Shown here one piece after another: positions 1-11,448 of a DNA stretch of 64,000 bases. The position numbers and the translations under genes were made by a program. Position 1 is the stretch's first letter. The number at the start of each line of letters is the position of its first letter. The DNA lies in assembly GCA_928212115.1 (NCBI GenBank), contig CAKMRJ010005523.1:248223902-248287901 (forward strand), read 5' to 3'. This DNA comes from Lactuca virosa. Lineage: Eukaryota; Streptophyta; Magnoliopsida; Asterales; Asteraceae. A model generated the notes under the pieces. It worked only from the letters and a program-made list of their open reading frames with translations. It was not told the origin of the DNA and did not search any database.

Positions 1-300
1 GCCCTTCCAATCCTGGTTAGCCGAGTGGCTCGCAATGTTGAATTAGGTGTGGCAACCATTCAGCGAACTGTGGAACTTGAAGCGGATTCAAGCACCAGTA
101 TGGATCCCATTCACCGCCTTGAAATTGCTCACAGGAGAGCTATGAGAGACAATGAAGCTTTGCGGCAAGAGTTAGCCGCAACCTGAGCTGAGATTATAGA
201 GCTCCAAGCACGCCAGTCAGTATACGAGAGACATCTGCTTGATGTGGAGCGTCAGCTGGCCGAGTTAAGCATTCGTCCGAGGGGTACCCGTCACCGATAG
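1..300 (+). pseudogene. Coiled-coil-like ORF upstream of gag, partial, one internal stop
   Basis: Frame 1 reads as protein from the window start to a TAG at 298-300 with a single internal TGA at 184-186. The roughly 98 residues are rich in Glu, Arg, Leu and Ala with a heptad-like pattern (stretches such as RQELAAT and VERQLAEL), which suggests a coiled coil. The start is outside the window. I do not recognise a domain. By position it belongs to E1 and could be the end of a gag N-terminal region or of an extra small ORF. It shares its frame with the zinc-knuckle ORF at 901, but about 600 bp of non-coding sequence separates them. Confidence 0.45.
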
Positions 301-900
301 GAAATACTCTACTCATCCTTTCTTTTGGTTCAAGGAATAGCATTCACATCTATGCTCTAAGTAGCAATTTTCCCCGTAAACATTCCTGTCTTGAAAGTAC
401 CGTTTCACTAGTTCTTTATGCTGTCAAAATTTCCCTCTGCTGGTATGTTGTAGACCTATTCCTAGGTCAAATTTTCTGAACTCTGTGTAATCTCAATACC
501 AACTATAGTGACAGCAAACTAAGTAACTCTATCAAAGACATACCACTATTTCATCTTTGAAATTTATAACTGAGAAATGCCACCTCACAAACGTCTCATC
601 AGTAATTCATTCAAGAATAGCCACTTCAAATCCAAAAGTTTATTTCATATAGACTTCCTTTATGGATGGTTATCAGGACACTATAGAAGTCAGATTATAA
701 TACTCTTGGAAACCAGAATAATTTAGCTTAATTAACGCTCGTGCAATACCCACTTCCATAGAATACTCATCGGGAATATTATCAGAACCATTCAGGGTAG
801 TCCCCCAAGGCGTGAACTTTATAAGTATATAAATTTGTGAAATACAACTACCGATGACCATCGTTACTCACAAGATCGTTTCTCATCATGCCACAGAACC
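301..900 (+). other. Non-coding spacer of E1
   Basis: AT-rich sequence with stops in all frames between the coiled-coil ORF and the zinc-knuckle ORF. I see no motif, no tRNA-like fold and no repeat here. Confidence 0.5.
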
Positions 901-1635
901 ATGTCTTCACAAGGAGGTAACCAACCAACTCGCGAGACACCATTTCTGCAGATGGACTTCGCTACATTTCAGGCCACGGTCACAGCCGCCGTGACAGCTG
1001 TCATGGCGCAATTCAATGCCAACAACCCAAATAAGAATGGAAACAGTTTCAATACTTCAAACCGTAGCAACACACAAGCAAATCGACAAAGGCCTAGCCA
1101 TGATGATACTCCAACTCACAAACCTAAGAATAACAAACAAAAATTTTGGAACAAAAAGGAGCACACGTTATCTAAAAAACATGCCAAGAGACAACAACCT
1201 GTGGCAACATCTACGGCCATGACATCTGCCACTCCAGCACCAATGCCAGTACGACAATATGCTGGAAATCTGCCGAATTGCAAGAAATGCAACTTCCACC
1301 ACGTAGGAAAATGCCGCGAATTACGATGTAAGAACTGCAACAGACAAGGACACACCACTCGTTTCTGCAGGGCACCGGCACGATCAATCACCCAAGTTCT
1401 TGGCATGAAAGTGAGTCAGGTTTGTTATAGTTGTGGCGAATCTGGAAATTTCAAAAGAAATTATCCAAAGACTAAAAATGGTGAAGAAGCTTGCTTCCGT
1501 AGGACCGCGAATCAATACATCACTTCAACTACCGATGCTAGTATAATTCAAGTATGCCATACATGTGGTGAAATGGGGCATTTCAAGAGAAACTGTCCGA
1601 CAGAGAGAAATAGCGGAGGAGAAGGAGGAGTGTAA
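901..1635 (+). CDS. gag: Gag-like nucleocapsid ORF with zinc knuckles, capsid domain missing
   Basis: This 244-residue ORF has no stop. The first 45 or so residues are a short hydrophobic/polar stretch, followed by a basic Asn/Lys/Arg/Gln-rich linker (about 45-110). Cysteine knuckles follow: CKKCNFHHVGKC (about 127-138), CKNCNRQGHTTRFC (about 143-156), a degenerate one in which the His is Asn and the last Cys is Tyr (about 176-189), and CHTCGEMGHFKRNC (about 220-233). CCHC knuckles of Gag bind element RNA during packaging. The usual Retrotrans_gag capsid domain of some 200 residues is absent, so the protein could bind nucleic acid but probably not build a particle. The ATG at 901 is the first in frame; an out-of-frame ATG sits just upstream. 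Whether it is translated is unknown. Confidence 0.65.
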   Translation: MSSQGGNQPTRETPFLQMDFATFQATVTAAVTAVMAQFNANNPNKNGNSFNTSNRSNTQANRQRPSHDDTPTHKPKNNKQKFWNKKEHTLSKKHAKRQQPVATSTAMTSATPAPMPVRQYAGNLPNCKKCNFHHVGKCRELRCKNCNRQGHTTRFCRAPARSITQVLGMKVSQVCYSCGESGNFKRNYPKTKNGEEACFRRTANQYITSTTDASIIQVCHTCGEMGHFKRNCPTERNSGGEGGV

Positions 1636-2359
1636 CAACATGACATATAAGAACATCGAGGAAACCCCCCTCCCTTTTTGAGATTTTGGTACGTCTTCTA
1701 AATAAAATTTCATTAAATATTTAATCTATATTAATATTAAAGTTTGGGGGAAATTAAAAAGTAATTATAAATAACTCACTCGTCTGAACAAGTCATGGCA
1801 TCCATAAGAAAACTAAAGACGTTCAGGGAAGATATGATGGCTTAGTTTATACATCAGGGTTGTGTATAGCTGAGATGTTGCAGACTTAGAGTGAGTGATT
1901 CCGCCTTAATTCCTGTTCCTTGTCTGGTTGTGGATTTAGGGCAGAGTCACTCAGTCGACCGTCTGATTCATCTTAATTATACATAACTTGTATATACCAA
2001 GCGATCATAGAAGTACAGAGAAGAATCATAATATAAAGTATCGTCACTAGTTATCAAAGCACTTTCACTACTAGTACTCGCTTCTCACAGTACAATCTGT
2101 GGCAGTGGTAATATCGAGAAAGCACTAGATAGCATACACATAACACACTGTCAAACGAACTCCGAATACACCATCATTATAACAGACGTTTCTTTCAAAT
2201 CGACTTAACACGTGTTTCTATAACGAATGCGGCGTAGTCATTCGACAGAGATTAGTGTGGTCCTCACCATACCAAATTCGTGTATTACCAAAACCCACCG
2301 CCTTAGCCGACCGATTATCGAGACCCTTGCCACTCGTAACGACATCCTGATATAGATAT
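1636..2359 (+). other. Non-coding stretch of E1 with a module shared with E11
   Basis: No coding potential. About 150 bp near 1855-2010 can be aligned by eye to 47670-47820 in the leader of E11, sharing blocks such as TGTTTGGTTGTGG-like and ATTATATCTTAAT-like sequence. The E1 pol genes that should start here are missing, so the right end of this stretch is a deletion junction with the integrase tail. Confidence 0.5.
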
Positions 2360-2997
2360 TTGAATCGCCTCTATCATATTCTAGACCCTGAAGTACCCAT
2401 GCGAGGAGTACCTTACCCTCCGAAACCCTTCCGAAGTATACCCAGTAAACCCTCCGGAACTACCACTCCTCCAATGGTTCAAGTTTTAAGCTTAAAGACT
2501 AACACCAATCCATATTCAAGAGATAGAAAAAAGAGTCGTGTTGATAAGAGACAAAAACCTTTGGAGTTCCAGGTTGGTGATCATGTTCTTTTGAAGGTCT
2601 CACCCAGGAAAGACACGATACGCTTTGGAAAGCGTGTAAAGCTAAATCCGAGATACATAGGGTCGTTCAAGATTCCCACTAGGATTGGTCCCATAGCATA
2701 CAAACTTCGTTACCCCGAGAACTTAGCCGCATACGTCCCGTCTTCCACGTGTCGAACCTAAAGAAGTGTCTGTCCGATAAGACACTTGTGATTCCCCTAG
2801 ATGAGATCGAACTGGACGAGAACCTTAACTTCTTGGAAGAGCCAGTAGAGATCATGGACCGAGAGGTCAAACAAGCAAATCAAAGCCGTATCCCGATAGT
2901 GAAGGTTCGCTGGAATGCCAAGCGGGGACCCGAATTCACTTAGGAGTACGATGATTGAATGAAACAAAAGCATCCGCATCTATTTTCGAGTTCATGA
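2360..2997 (+). pseudogene. pol: Integrase C-terminal domain and chromodomain-like tail, frameshifted (E1)
   Basis: Two overlapping frames carry the end of a gypsy pol. The first (to 2761) holds the integrase C-terminal region: KRQKPLEFQVGDHVLLKVSP followed by a GKR..KLNPRYIG-type stretch. A frameshift near 2740 moves the reading to the second frame, with SNLKKCLSDKT, then LEEPVEIMDREV and VKVRWNAKRGPEFT, the chromodomain-like tail that in chromoviruses is thought to steer integration to marked chromatin. A TAG at 2941-2943 replaces the tryptophan codon seen in E8 and E11, and a TGA follows at 2956. The catalytic core, with the DDE residues, is missing. E8 residues 940-1098 are the intact counterpart. 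Confidence 0.85.
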
Positions 2998-3013
2998 TTT
3001 GTATTCAGTGTCT

Positions 3014-3050
3014 GGATTTTGGGACGAAATTCCCTCTAACGGGGGGATGA
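3014..3050 (+). other. Terminal stem-loop and polypurine tract of E1
   Basis: A 7-bp stem (3014-3020 with 3026-3032, two G-U pairs if read as RNA) closes on the loop GGGAC. It is followed by CTAACGGGGGGATGA, the polypurine tract that primes plus-strand DNA synthesis, directly against the 3' LTR. The same layout occurs in E8 and E11 and, with other stem sequences, in E5, E7 and E10. Confidence 0.65.
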
Positions 3051-3301
3051 TGTGACAACCCGAAATTTCTATCTTGTACAACCAGTCAATTCAATCAACG
3101 TCAGACCCATTTCTGCTATCTTTTAGCATTGTTTTGAGCCTGTTTGAGTGTTCTAAGCCTAGAACCATCAAGGGTTGGGTTTAGGGATGAGATATCTTAA
3201 GTCACAGTATAACATTCGGGCCAATCACTCCTTCAAGAGGAGTGTACGTCCGTACACATGGGTGTACGGCCGTACACCCATCTACGGCCGTGAACCCTCA
3301 C

Positions 3302-3310
3302 CTATATAAG
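3302..3310 (+). promoter_or_regulatory. Probable TATA box of the E1 LTR
   Basis: CTATATAAG about 250 bp into the LTR, directly after a block of palindromes. This is a usual place for the U3 promoter of a plant LTR. No transcript evidence is available. Confidence 0.5.
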
Positions 3311-4369
3311 TGATACTCAGTCATTTTTCAACACTTTTTCACCTCTCCAAGCCAAGAATTCAGATTCTCTCTAGCTTCATCAAGTTTCTCACCTAGATCC
3401 CCAAAGATGTAAGTGTTTCCTACCTTAATTTGTTGCTACACAGCTTTAACGAGTGATGAATCCATGTTCTTATTCCAAAAATTTCATCTTTGGTTAGATC
3501 TTCATCTTTCACCAAGAACACCAAGAACACACACTAGTTCTTGGTGGCCATAAACCCTCAATCAAGCTTCCAAATTGTGAGTAACTGCTTCCTATGCTTG
3601 TTATCTACTAGAAACACTTGTTATTCATCTTAAAATCGACCATTTTAGCAAGAACATGAAGGCGTACGGCCGTACACACCTCATGGGACCGTACACCCTT
3701 ATTGATGTTCATAGTTGGCCTTAAAGTTTCCTTAAAGCTAAGCATGGGACCAAGAACACTTCCTTGATGCTATATAGGACCTTAAAACACCTCATTTTGC
3801 ATACTTCTTCATGAGTGTACGGCCGTACACTCATGGGCCGTGAACCCCATGGCCGTACATCCACTAGTGTGGCCGTGAACCTCCCTTATTCAATCATATG
3901 TGATTTTAATGCTTAGTTTCAAGTGTTTCCTAGTCCCTAGGGTGATTCCCTATCATAACTAGTTGTGTTATACACTAATTTGATACAAATATGTGTCATT
4001 ATATGCTAAATAGGATCCGTGTATACTCGAATCATCACTTGACACTTAGCATCCTACAACTAATCTTACCTACGCATCATTCGCAACAGGTGAGTTCATA
4101 CCCCTAAGCTTTTACTATTTTTCGTGTTTTTCAGGGGGGGGGGGGGAATACAAGCCAAACATAAAAGATTTTATCAAATTCATACAAAAGGATTTTAATA
4201 AACTTAAAATGGATGCAATTGATACAATCATACAGTTTCTATACTTTTATAAAATATTTTGATATTTTATCCCTTTTGTAATATGTTGAGCATAAGGGAC
4301 GTTTTCAACTTACAAGCATAATCACATAGTTTTCAGATCAATACATAAATCAAAGTACATATACAAACA

Positions 4370-4667
4370 CACAAACTATAATAGGTATAGTTTGGGAATT
4401 CAATACAAGGTTATACATATACAAATACACACAAACTATAAACGGTATAGTTTGGGAATTCAATACAAGGTTATACATATAAAAACACACAAACTATAAT
4501 AGGTATAGTTTGGGAATTCAATACAATGTTATACATATATAAACACACAAACTATAGTAAGGTATAGTTTGGGAATTCAATACATGGTTATACATATATA
4601 AACACACAAACTATAGTAAGGTATAGTTTGGGAATTCAATACATGGTTATACATATACATACACACG
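4370..4667 (+). repeat. Tandem repeat, about 59 bp x 5, in the E1 LTR
   Basis: Five consecutive units of 58-60 bp share ACACAAACTATA, GGTATAGTTTGGGAATTC and TTATACATATA. ACTATA and TATAGT within a unit are complementary, so each unit can form a short hairpin. Confidence 0.9.
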
Positions 4668-5629
4668 TCTTTTATAAACCTCTCCGATATTTATAAAAAG
4701 GTTTTCGTGTATTATTACTTGTAATGTCGTTAATCTAGTTTGAGAGACACGTCTTTGGGTACAATTACATGTACTATTGGAAGACTACCCTTATGATCCA
4801 GAGTCTCCTCGAGGGAGAGCGTGAGTTTTTGTATAGATCTATACGAGACTGACAATCCCGCACCTTGCTGCTAGCTACAGTAGGACCGGCAGGTCTACCG
4901 GTGATAAAGTCATAAAGGATACTATTGCCCGATTCGCGCAATATCAGTTTAGTATGGCCATAAAACTCGCAAGTAGATAACAACGATATACTTATGTTGT
5001 AATATACATTACATGAACAATGATTATTTAGCATAATTATGGAAAATACATGGTTTCTTTATGAGAAATAAAACTACTATACATACTGGTAATAACCTGG
5101 GTTTTCAAACAGAACATATTATTCATACTAGTGATAGTCAAGGTTTTCTTACAAAAAGGGATTTTTACATTCAAAACAGTATTATACAATTAATCTGGTG
5201 GTAAATAAACATTTAAACAAATACTTACGGAACATTGTAACAAAATCAAATGTTAGAAAATATTGGATTTTCTTGGAAACATACAAACATTTTCACTGAT
5301 TCGTTAACAGATTTTTATTACAAAAAGATACTTATGAACTCACCATCTTTTATGCTGATACTCTCTTTCAAAACCGCTTGTATTCTCAGGAAATTAGTAG
5401 ACAGGTATCTCGACAGACTTTTGAGCAGACGGAGCATATGGAGTTTCGTTTTTCTTTTGTTACTTTTGGATGTATAAAAATATGAAGTAAACAGATGTAA
5501 TACTTTTTATATGTATTCCATGTAATGGTTGTGTTTACTTTGATTACTATGATGCAATTGTTGTGATACTATACATATGACGTCATCCGCCCCCGAACGT
5601 TTCCGCCGTTTCAGTTTGGGGGTGTGACA

Positions 5630-6333
5630 CAGTGCAATTTGATAGGATGGACTTTTGAGAATAAGGTTATTTGTGATTTATTAATATATTATAAGTATAA
5701 TATATTAATTGAGAAATCATATTATTTAATTAGTATTGATCAAGAATTAATTTGAAATTAATTTAGTGATCAAAAGAGACTAATTGAATATACGGGGACT
5801 GATTAAGTAAATCAATGATTCTTGTAGTGTGGGCCAATGATCCAAGGTTAATTAGGATGCGCTAAACCAATATGATAGTACATGGATAGTCCATGGAGGT
5901 TTAACCCATGGATCCAAAGTAATATGAAAGGTCATGGTGCATTAGGGTTTGCATGGATGAAACCCTAACCTTTGCAACACTATAAAAGCACACCCCTAGA
6001 GCCAAAATCGGTTGCCCATTCATTCTAAGAGAGTGATAATTGATTTTGAGCTAACTAGCCTATTCTCTCAAGCCTCCTCTTGCATTTGGTGTTTGCGACA
6101 CATTAGAGGCATCACACTTGAGGTGCTAAAGCTTTCTAAGGCCAAGAACTTCAAACTACATAAGAGGTATTAATCTAACTATGATTTTTATGTTGTATAT
6201 CCTCTATTGTATGCTAGTTAGGATGTATGCTTTGGAAAATTGAAATTGCATGTATAATTAGAGAAAACATAGATCCAAAGCATCAAGGGTTGCATGTGCA
6301 CCATATGAGTGTTATAGTGCTTAAAACCCAACA
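5630..6333 (+). repeat. 5' LTR of E2, first 85 bp missing
   Basis: It matches 19304-20007 base for base in length and ends AAAACCCAACA, directly before the primer-binding site. A TATA-like TATAAAAG at 5981 is present in both LTR copies. Confidence 0.92.
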
Positions 6334-6334
6334 G

Positions 6335-6346
6335 TGGTATCAGAGC
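6335..6346 (+). other. Primer-binding site of E2 (initiator tRNA-Met)
   Basis: TGGTATCAGAGC one base after the LTR end is complementary to the 3' end of plant initiator tRNA-Met, which primes minus-strand synthesis. Confidence 0.9.
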
Positions 6347-7003
6347 CTAGGATTGTTTTCTATTATATTTGATGTTTGGTAATTTTTAAAAGCTGAAAAA
6401 ATCGATTTTCTAGCCTCTGACTGATGAACTCGTCGAGTCCACTGACTGAATCAACGAGTCCACTCAGTAAAAGGGCAACTCAACGAGTCCAGTTCATGTA
6501 CTTGTCGACTAGGGGCTTCAAGTTGCAAAATTTCGAGTTTTTGGCCAGAATTGGACTAGGATCATTACCACAAACTGTTTTGTAATCATAAAAAATGTAT
6601 TTTCTGATTTGGTAATGATGATCCTCATCCAATTAAAGGACAATTGTCAAATTTTAAGATAATAAAGTAATTATTTGTATTATTTGATATGAATTGCCTT
6701 GCTATATGAGTTAGATTAGATCAATGGTATATTATATGATAATATTGTTAGTTAAACTTGATCTAAAATTGTTCTTGAAGTGAGTTTTGTAACTTTTCCT
6801 CAAGTTATATGAAGAGTCTCATTCATGAACATTAAAACTCATAAGTTTTCATAAGTTATGGAAACCAAAAGTTTTGAAGAGTTACAAAACTTGCCATCAA
6901 GTTTTTGAATTTGTAAAGTCTCACTAATGAAACATTTAATTCCAAACCTTAAAATTTTAAAAGTTTAAAATCCACCATTATACTATTATAATATTATAAG
7001 TTT

Positions 7004-7067
<64 letters not shown>

Positions 7068-7740
7068 AAGACAAGTCAGTCTTACCGTTAGTAGGCCTCA
7101 TTCACGAAGTCGGTCTATAAGGGGGGTATAAGGTTACTGCCTATAAAATGCTGGTTTAATGGGTGTCCACTCTCACCCACCGCTTCCTTGACTGGTGGAG
7201 GGTCGTTAGCCGACGGGTAGGATAAGACATTAATTCTCGTTAAAAGTATAATGATAATTATAAAGTAATTAAACCTTTATTAAATTCCCAATTTTAGTTA
7301 CTTTAGGAAAAATGTGAAAATGGTGCTATTCCATGAAATTGCACTTTTCACCTTGTGAAGTCATTAGTGGAGCGTGTGTGGTTAAGCGGCATACTAATCT
7401 GGGACTAATAAGGGTGGCGAAGGGTAGATTGATGTTAATCATAGATCAATGGAGCGTGTGTGGTTAACCGATACATTGATTAGGTGATTTGTAACATTAA
7501 GAGTACCAAGAACATTTGGTGGTTATTCACACCTTGTTTGTGATCCTCGGCATCCAATTCACAAACTTGAAGGGCACAATCGAGATTTAAACATGTCATT
7601 GAAAAGTTCAATGAATCTCAAAAGAATCTAGGAATTTCAATCCAATTAAAATTTAATAATCAACTTCGTTTTTCATGGTGGAAATTGGTAAATCGTCATT
7701 TACATACCTTCAAATATTTTGCAGTTGGATTATGGCATCC
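6347..7740 (+). other. Untranslated leader of E2, left part
   Basis: Non-coding. It contains CTCGTCGAGTCC-type palindromes at 6424-6515, a TA dinucleotide run at about 7009-7063, and a twice repeated phrase GGAGCGTGTGTGGTTAA (about 7371 and 7452). The leader resumes at 14247 after E3 and reaches the gag ATG at 14354. Confidence 0.7.
7009..7063 (+). repeat. TA microsatellite
   Basis: About 27 uninterrupted TA units inside the E2 leader. The true length may vary with sequencing. Confidence 0.95.
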
Positions 7741-8182
7741 TGTTAGGTCATAAATTGTGGTTTATACTTTGCTTTTCATAAGCTACTAGAGTTCTCGGTC
7801 TAGGACCGAAAACACCATGTTTTGGTGTTGTTTGGACCGAAATCGCATGTGATTTCGGTTGGGCTTAATATTGTTTTGTTTGGGTCTTGGGCTTGGGCTT
7901 GGTTATTTGGTCTAGGTATAAATAGTGTCATTTGTGCCTTGTAAAGGGGGGTGGACGTTCATGGGGCTGCCATATTGCTTGGAACATGAATTAGAGTGAA
8001 ACAGAGAGAAAACAGTGTGTAATTTGAATCTTGTGTACCGGACGATTAATCAATTTATTGTGTGCATTGAAGATTAATTATCTTGTTCTTATTCATCTTA
8101 TATCTTGCATTATTCACTTTATTGGGATTCTTCACCATCAAGTGGATCCGATTGATACATCAAAGCGTTTTCGGGACTTACA
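7741..8182 (+). repeat. 5' LTR of E3 (442 bp)
   Basis: TGTTAGGTCA...GGGACTTACA, same length as the copy at 13800-14241. A TATAAATAG box lies at 7917-7925. The inverted pair GTTCTCGGTCTAGGACCGAAAAC near 7790 includes TCGGTC and GACCGA, a small palindrome. Confidence 0.93.
7917..7925 (+). promoter_or_regulatory. Probable TATA box of the E3 LTR
   Basis: TATAAATAG, kept in the other LTR copy at 13976-13984. Confidence 0.6.
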
Positions 8183-8184
8183 AG

Positions 8185-8196
8185 TTGTATCAGAGC
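8185..8196 (+). other. Primer-binding site of E3
   Basis: TTGTATCAGAGC starts two bases after the LTR end. It differs at one base from the initiator tRNA-Met site TGGTATCAGAGC seen in the other elements, probably decay. Confidence 0.75.
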
Positions 8197-9231
8197 AAGC
8201 GGTAGCAATTGGGTCATTGCAATATATATTTAAGAGTTTTTCTTGGAAATTATGGGTGTTTTTAATTTATTTTTGACAAAATTTTGGCCATTGTTCTTTG
8301 TGTTCTTCATATTTTTGGAGTTTAGATTAATTTTAGCTTTCAATATTTGAAAATCTCGTGTTTTTGGCAAGTTTTGGGCATTTTGGGTCAATATTTGAGA
8401 AATCTAGGCGGATACCCTCGCATCCGGTCAAACCCTAGGTGGCAGCAGCAGATTTCGGAGGCCTGCTGCGTTCTCGGTCAGGTCAGCAGCGTCAGCGAGG
8501 GTTCACGGTGCGAAGCGAGGTTCACGGAGCGAAGGTTTACGGTCCGTTGTTTCCGGTCTACACGGTTCTCGGTCTCGCACGTTTCCGGCTTCGCAAGTTT
8601 TCGGTTTAGCAGTCTCGGATTCGGATTTTAGCAGTCTCGGATTCGGATTTATGCTTTGTTATCGGATTCGGAATTTTAGCCTCGCATCCTTGGCTATAAT
8701 TTCGGAATTTCACTATATTGGCTTATTTTTGGTCCAAAAGTCTTGTTTTTGGTCAAACACTTTCGTTCTTGGTCAAATACCCTCGTTTTTGGTCAAATAC
8801 CTTCGTATTCGATAAAATACCCTCGTTTTTAAGTCAAAATTCTCTCGTTTTTGGTATTAAAATTTTGTTTTCGGTTTAGAATTTTTTGTTTTCTGTCAAG
8901 GTTATTCTTTTTGGACAAAATTTTGATTTTCAACTTTGATTTTTAAGTTTGATTATTTAAATTTGACTTTTTAACTTTGACTTTCTATTTTAACTTTCAA
9001 ACTTCATGTTTGACTTTCACGTTTGACTTTGTAAGTTTGACTTTCAAGTTTGACTTTTATCTTTGACTTTCAAGTTTGACTTTTTAAGTTTGACCTTCGA
9101 CTTTGACTTTCAAGTTTGACTTTTCAAGTTTGACTTTCAAGTTTGGCTTTCTAGGTTTCAAGTCAAAGGGCATTTTCTTCTTGGTTTCATAATCACTTCT
9201 ATTTTTGGTAAATTATCCTTTTTGGTGAATA
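8197..9231 (+). other. Untranslated leader of E3 with low-complexity tracts
   Basis: Non-coding. At about 8725-8890 a phrase TTTTTGGTCAAATACC-like recurs, and at about 8930-9165 degenerate units of TTTGACTTTCAAG repeat roughly every 15-20 bp. Several CTCGGAT/TTCGGTC words occur before that. Confidence 0.7.
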
Positions 9232-10572
9232 ATGAGTCCTTCAATCACCAAGATTAATGAAACGTCATGCTCTCAGTCATGTGAAGCTAAAATTAAACAT
9301 TATCGTGATAAAAATGAATTACTAATTGGGGAAATTGAAGACATTAAATATAAAGGATACACTCTTAGGAAGGCCCAAAAACCTTTAAAAGAATAATTAG
9401 AGGCCAAAACAAAGGACTTTAGAAAACTTCAAGCATAATATAGTACTAAATGTGAACGCTATGATTATGCTCAACAAAAGATTGCTAAACTAACTGCCGA
9501 GCTCGACACATTGAAAAATAAATTTGAAAATGCAGACTTCAATTTTAAAAGGTTTGATGTGACAAGTAAAAAGGTTGAAACAATGATAGAGAAACAATTA
9601 AAATTTAAAGATAATCAAAATAAGGGTCTTGGGTATCATAGTGTTCCACCTCCCTTCAATGACAACTATACCCCACCTCTTGAAACCAGTGAAGTAGAGA
9701 TACCTGCTCAGTTTGGCCCAACCCCTACACCAGCTTCAGTTAAGACTGAACAATCCGGACTAACTGAGAATATTGAGGAGAACGATACTAATGCCTCTAC
9801 TTCATGTGCAGGTAAAGTAGTAGAAGATGACGACAAGGAGAACATAAATAATTCTAATTCTACTGATTGTCAAACAAATGTCTCCTTGAACTCTGAATCT
9901 TGTGCTTCTAATTCAGTTACTTCTTAACCTGTTGTTGATAAATACATGCCACCAAAACAAGCGAAACAGACTACTTGCTGTAAGTGTGCTTGTGGGAACA
10001 ACCAGAGACAAGGCATGTGCATGCTTCCAGGGACAGACAAAAAAAATTTCTACATGAAGAAACAAACATGTTTCCATTGTGGAAGACCTGGACACATTGC
10101 CAAGAATTGTCCAAATCATGTGTATGTTCCCTACTATACACAAGGTTGGCAGAACGCGCCAAGAGGGAGATCTTTCAAAAGAAATACTTCGAGGTCACAA
10201 TCACACAATGGTGACTGGAATGCTAAGAAGGGAAAGAATCAAACTCCCAAGGACAAGAAGGGAATGTCGGATAAGAAACCAAAGTCAAGAGATGGTTCTG
10301 TTAGACAAAGATCAGTTTGTTCGAAGTCATCTCGACAATCAGTTTCAAGTTCTAAAGAAAGTGATAAGGCATCCATCCGATCTAACAAGAAATGGGTTAA
10401 ACCCGACTACAGATGGGTACCAAAGGTTCACACTCCCAAATCATTTAATGATTCTAACATTTCTTCATCTTATGTGTCTGATAAACAAGATATGTCATGG
10501 GAGAGAGTACCTTGTGTAGATGATAATGGTCAACCCAGCTTCAAAATGGGCTGGGTCCCAAAGACTAACTAA
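9232..10572 (+). pseudogene. gag: Copia gag with coiled coil and zinc knuckle, three in-frame stops
   Basis: One frame runs from the ATG at 9232 to a TAA at 10570-10572 (about 446 codons), broken by TAA near 9394, TAA near 9436 and TAA at 9925-9927. The N-terminal half is Lys/Glu-rich and looks like a long coiled coil (around 9290-9610). An acidic Ser/Asn/Asp-rich linker follows. A cysteine cluster CCKCACG lies near 9976, and the zinc knuckle CFHCGRPGHIAKNC at 10074-10115. Then a basic Ser/Arg/Lys region and the motifs RWVPK and GWVPK close the ORF. Gag packages element RNA. The last two features are usual in Sirevirus gag. The three stops mean that no full Gag is made from this copy. Confidence 0.8.
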
Positions 10573-10730
10573 TCCCACACTCGGTGTCGGAGCAGCTATG
10601 AAGGAATATCATCAGACTTCGGTTTGTTGGTAGTAGCTGTTCCAGGCACATGATTGGAGACATCTCTCAAATGCACTACATTCAGAATTTTAAGTGAGGG
10701 TATGTGTCCTTTGCGGGAAAGGAAGAAAGA
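10573..10730 (+). pseudogene. Trace of copia aspartic protease
   Basis: Directly after gag, the + strand reads GSSCSRHMIGDISQ and, after a stop, GYVSFAGKE. This resembles the start of a copia protease, in which the catalytic DSG or DTG precedes CSRHMTG. Here the aspartate position is damaged and stops follow, so nothing functional remains. It marks the point where pol would have begun in a full element. Confidence 0.7.
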
Positions 10731-11448
10731 AGAGGATCAAAAATAGGGATTGTGCTTAACGATCTGAAGAATTTTTGTATCTGTTCTGGAATTGAAACAC
10801 ATCTAAGGCTGAATTTGTTGTTGCACCCGCTTGTTGTTATCTAGTCATCTGGATGCGTCTTCGATTGATGCAATACGGTTTGAGTTTTCTTCTCGATACT
10901 TTTAAGTTTTTCCTAAAATGATTCATTTTGAAGACAAATTTTAATTTTTGTGCATTTATTTTATTTTCTTTCTTCCCCATGCACAAATTAAGGGGGAGAA
11001 ATCAAAATACAAAAAATTTATATAAAATCAAAAATACAAAAATATGTTTTCTTTCGTAAGTATTTTTGGGAAGTGATATGAAGTTTAGTGTTAAAGGGCA
11101 ATATGAAATATGTGTAATGCACTGAAACTAAATTGTTTAGACTTTGTGTTCGATCAGCTGGTAGGCATGAAGGATTCAAAAGGACTAGACATAGCTGAAT
11201 ATGAAAGGACTTGACACTGTGAACTTGGATAGTTTCATTTGGACTGACCATACGACACTCGGATAGGTTGAGCAGTGAGATAAACACGGGAGCCTGCGAG
11301 ATACATTAAAGTCATATGTATCTAGAACTGTGGCTTAACATTTACTCGATGTACGTTTTTATCTCCTTAATTCCGGTATTGATAGGGCGACTGGGGGGTT
11401 CTGATAAAGTAGGTCTATAAGAAATTATTTTCTAGCTTTCTATCTGTT

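Larger units (their letters stand above)
1..5629 (+). mobile_element. E1: Ty3/gypsy element, 3' part, inserted in the 5' LTR of E2
   Basis: This is the right-hand part of a + strand gypsy element: a gag-like zone, an integrase tail, a polypurine tract and a full 3' LTR. Its left end is outside the window. Protease, reverse transcriptase, RNase H and the integrase core are absent between the gag-like ORF and the integrase tail, so the copy is internally deleted and cannot be autonomous. The 3' LTR ends at 5629 and the next base continues the 5' LTR of copia element E2 without a break, so E1 inserted into that LTR and the first 85 bp of the E2 LTR should lie left of the window. LTR ends and integrase tail place it in the same family as E8 and E11. 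Confidence 0.85.
3051..5629 (+). repeat. 3' LTR of E1 (2579 bp)
   Basis: It begins TGTGACAACC right after the polypurine tract and ends GGGGGTGTGACA, so it has the TG...CA ends of an LTR. The same ends are seen in E8 and E11. It holds a TATA box at 3303, several GTACGGCCGTAC-type palindromes on both sides of that box (3240-3295 and 3660-3880), a run of 14 G at 4134-4147 and five tandem repeats at 4370-4667. No partner LTR is in the window. Confidence 0.85.

Noticed and set aside
6335..6346. tRNA gene at TGGTATCAGAGC sites
   Set aside because: Only the 12-base primer-binding complement is present, next to LTR ends; no cloverleaf can be formed.
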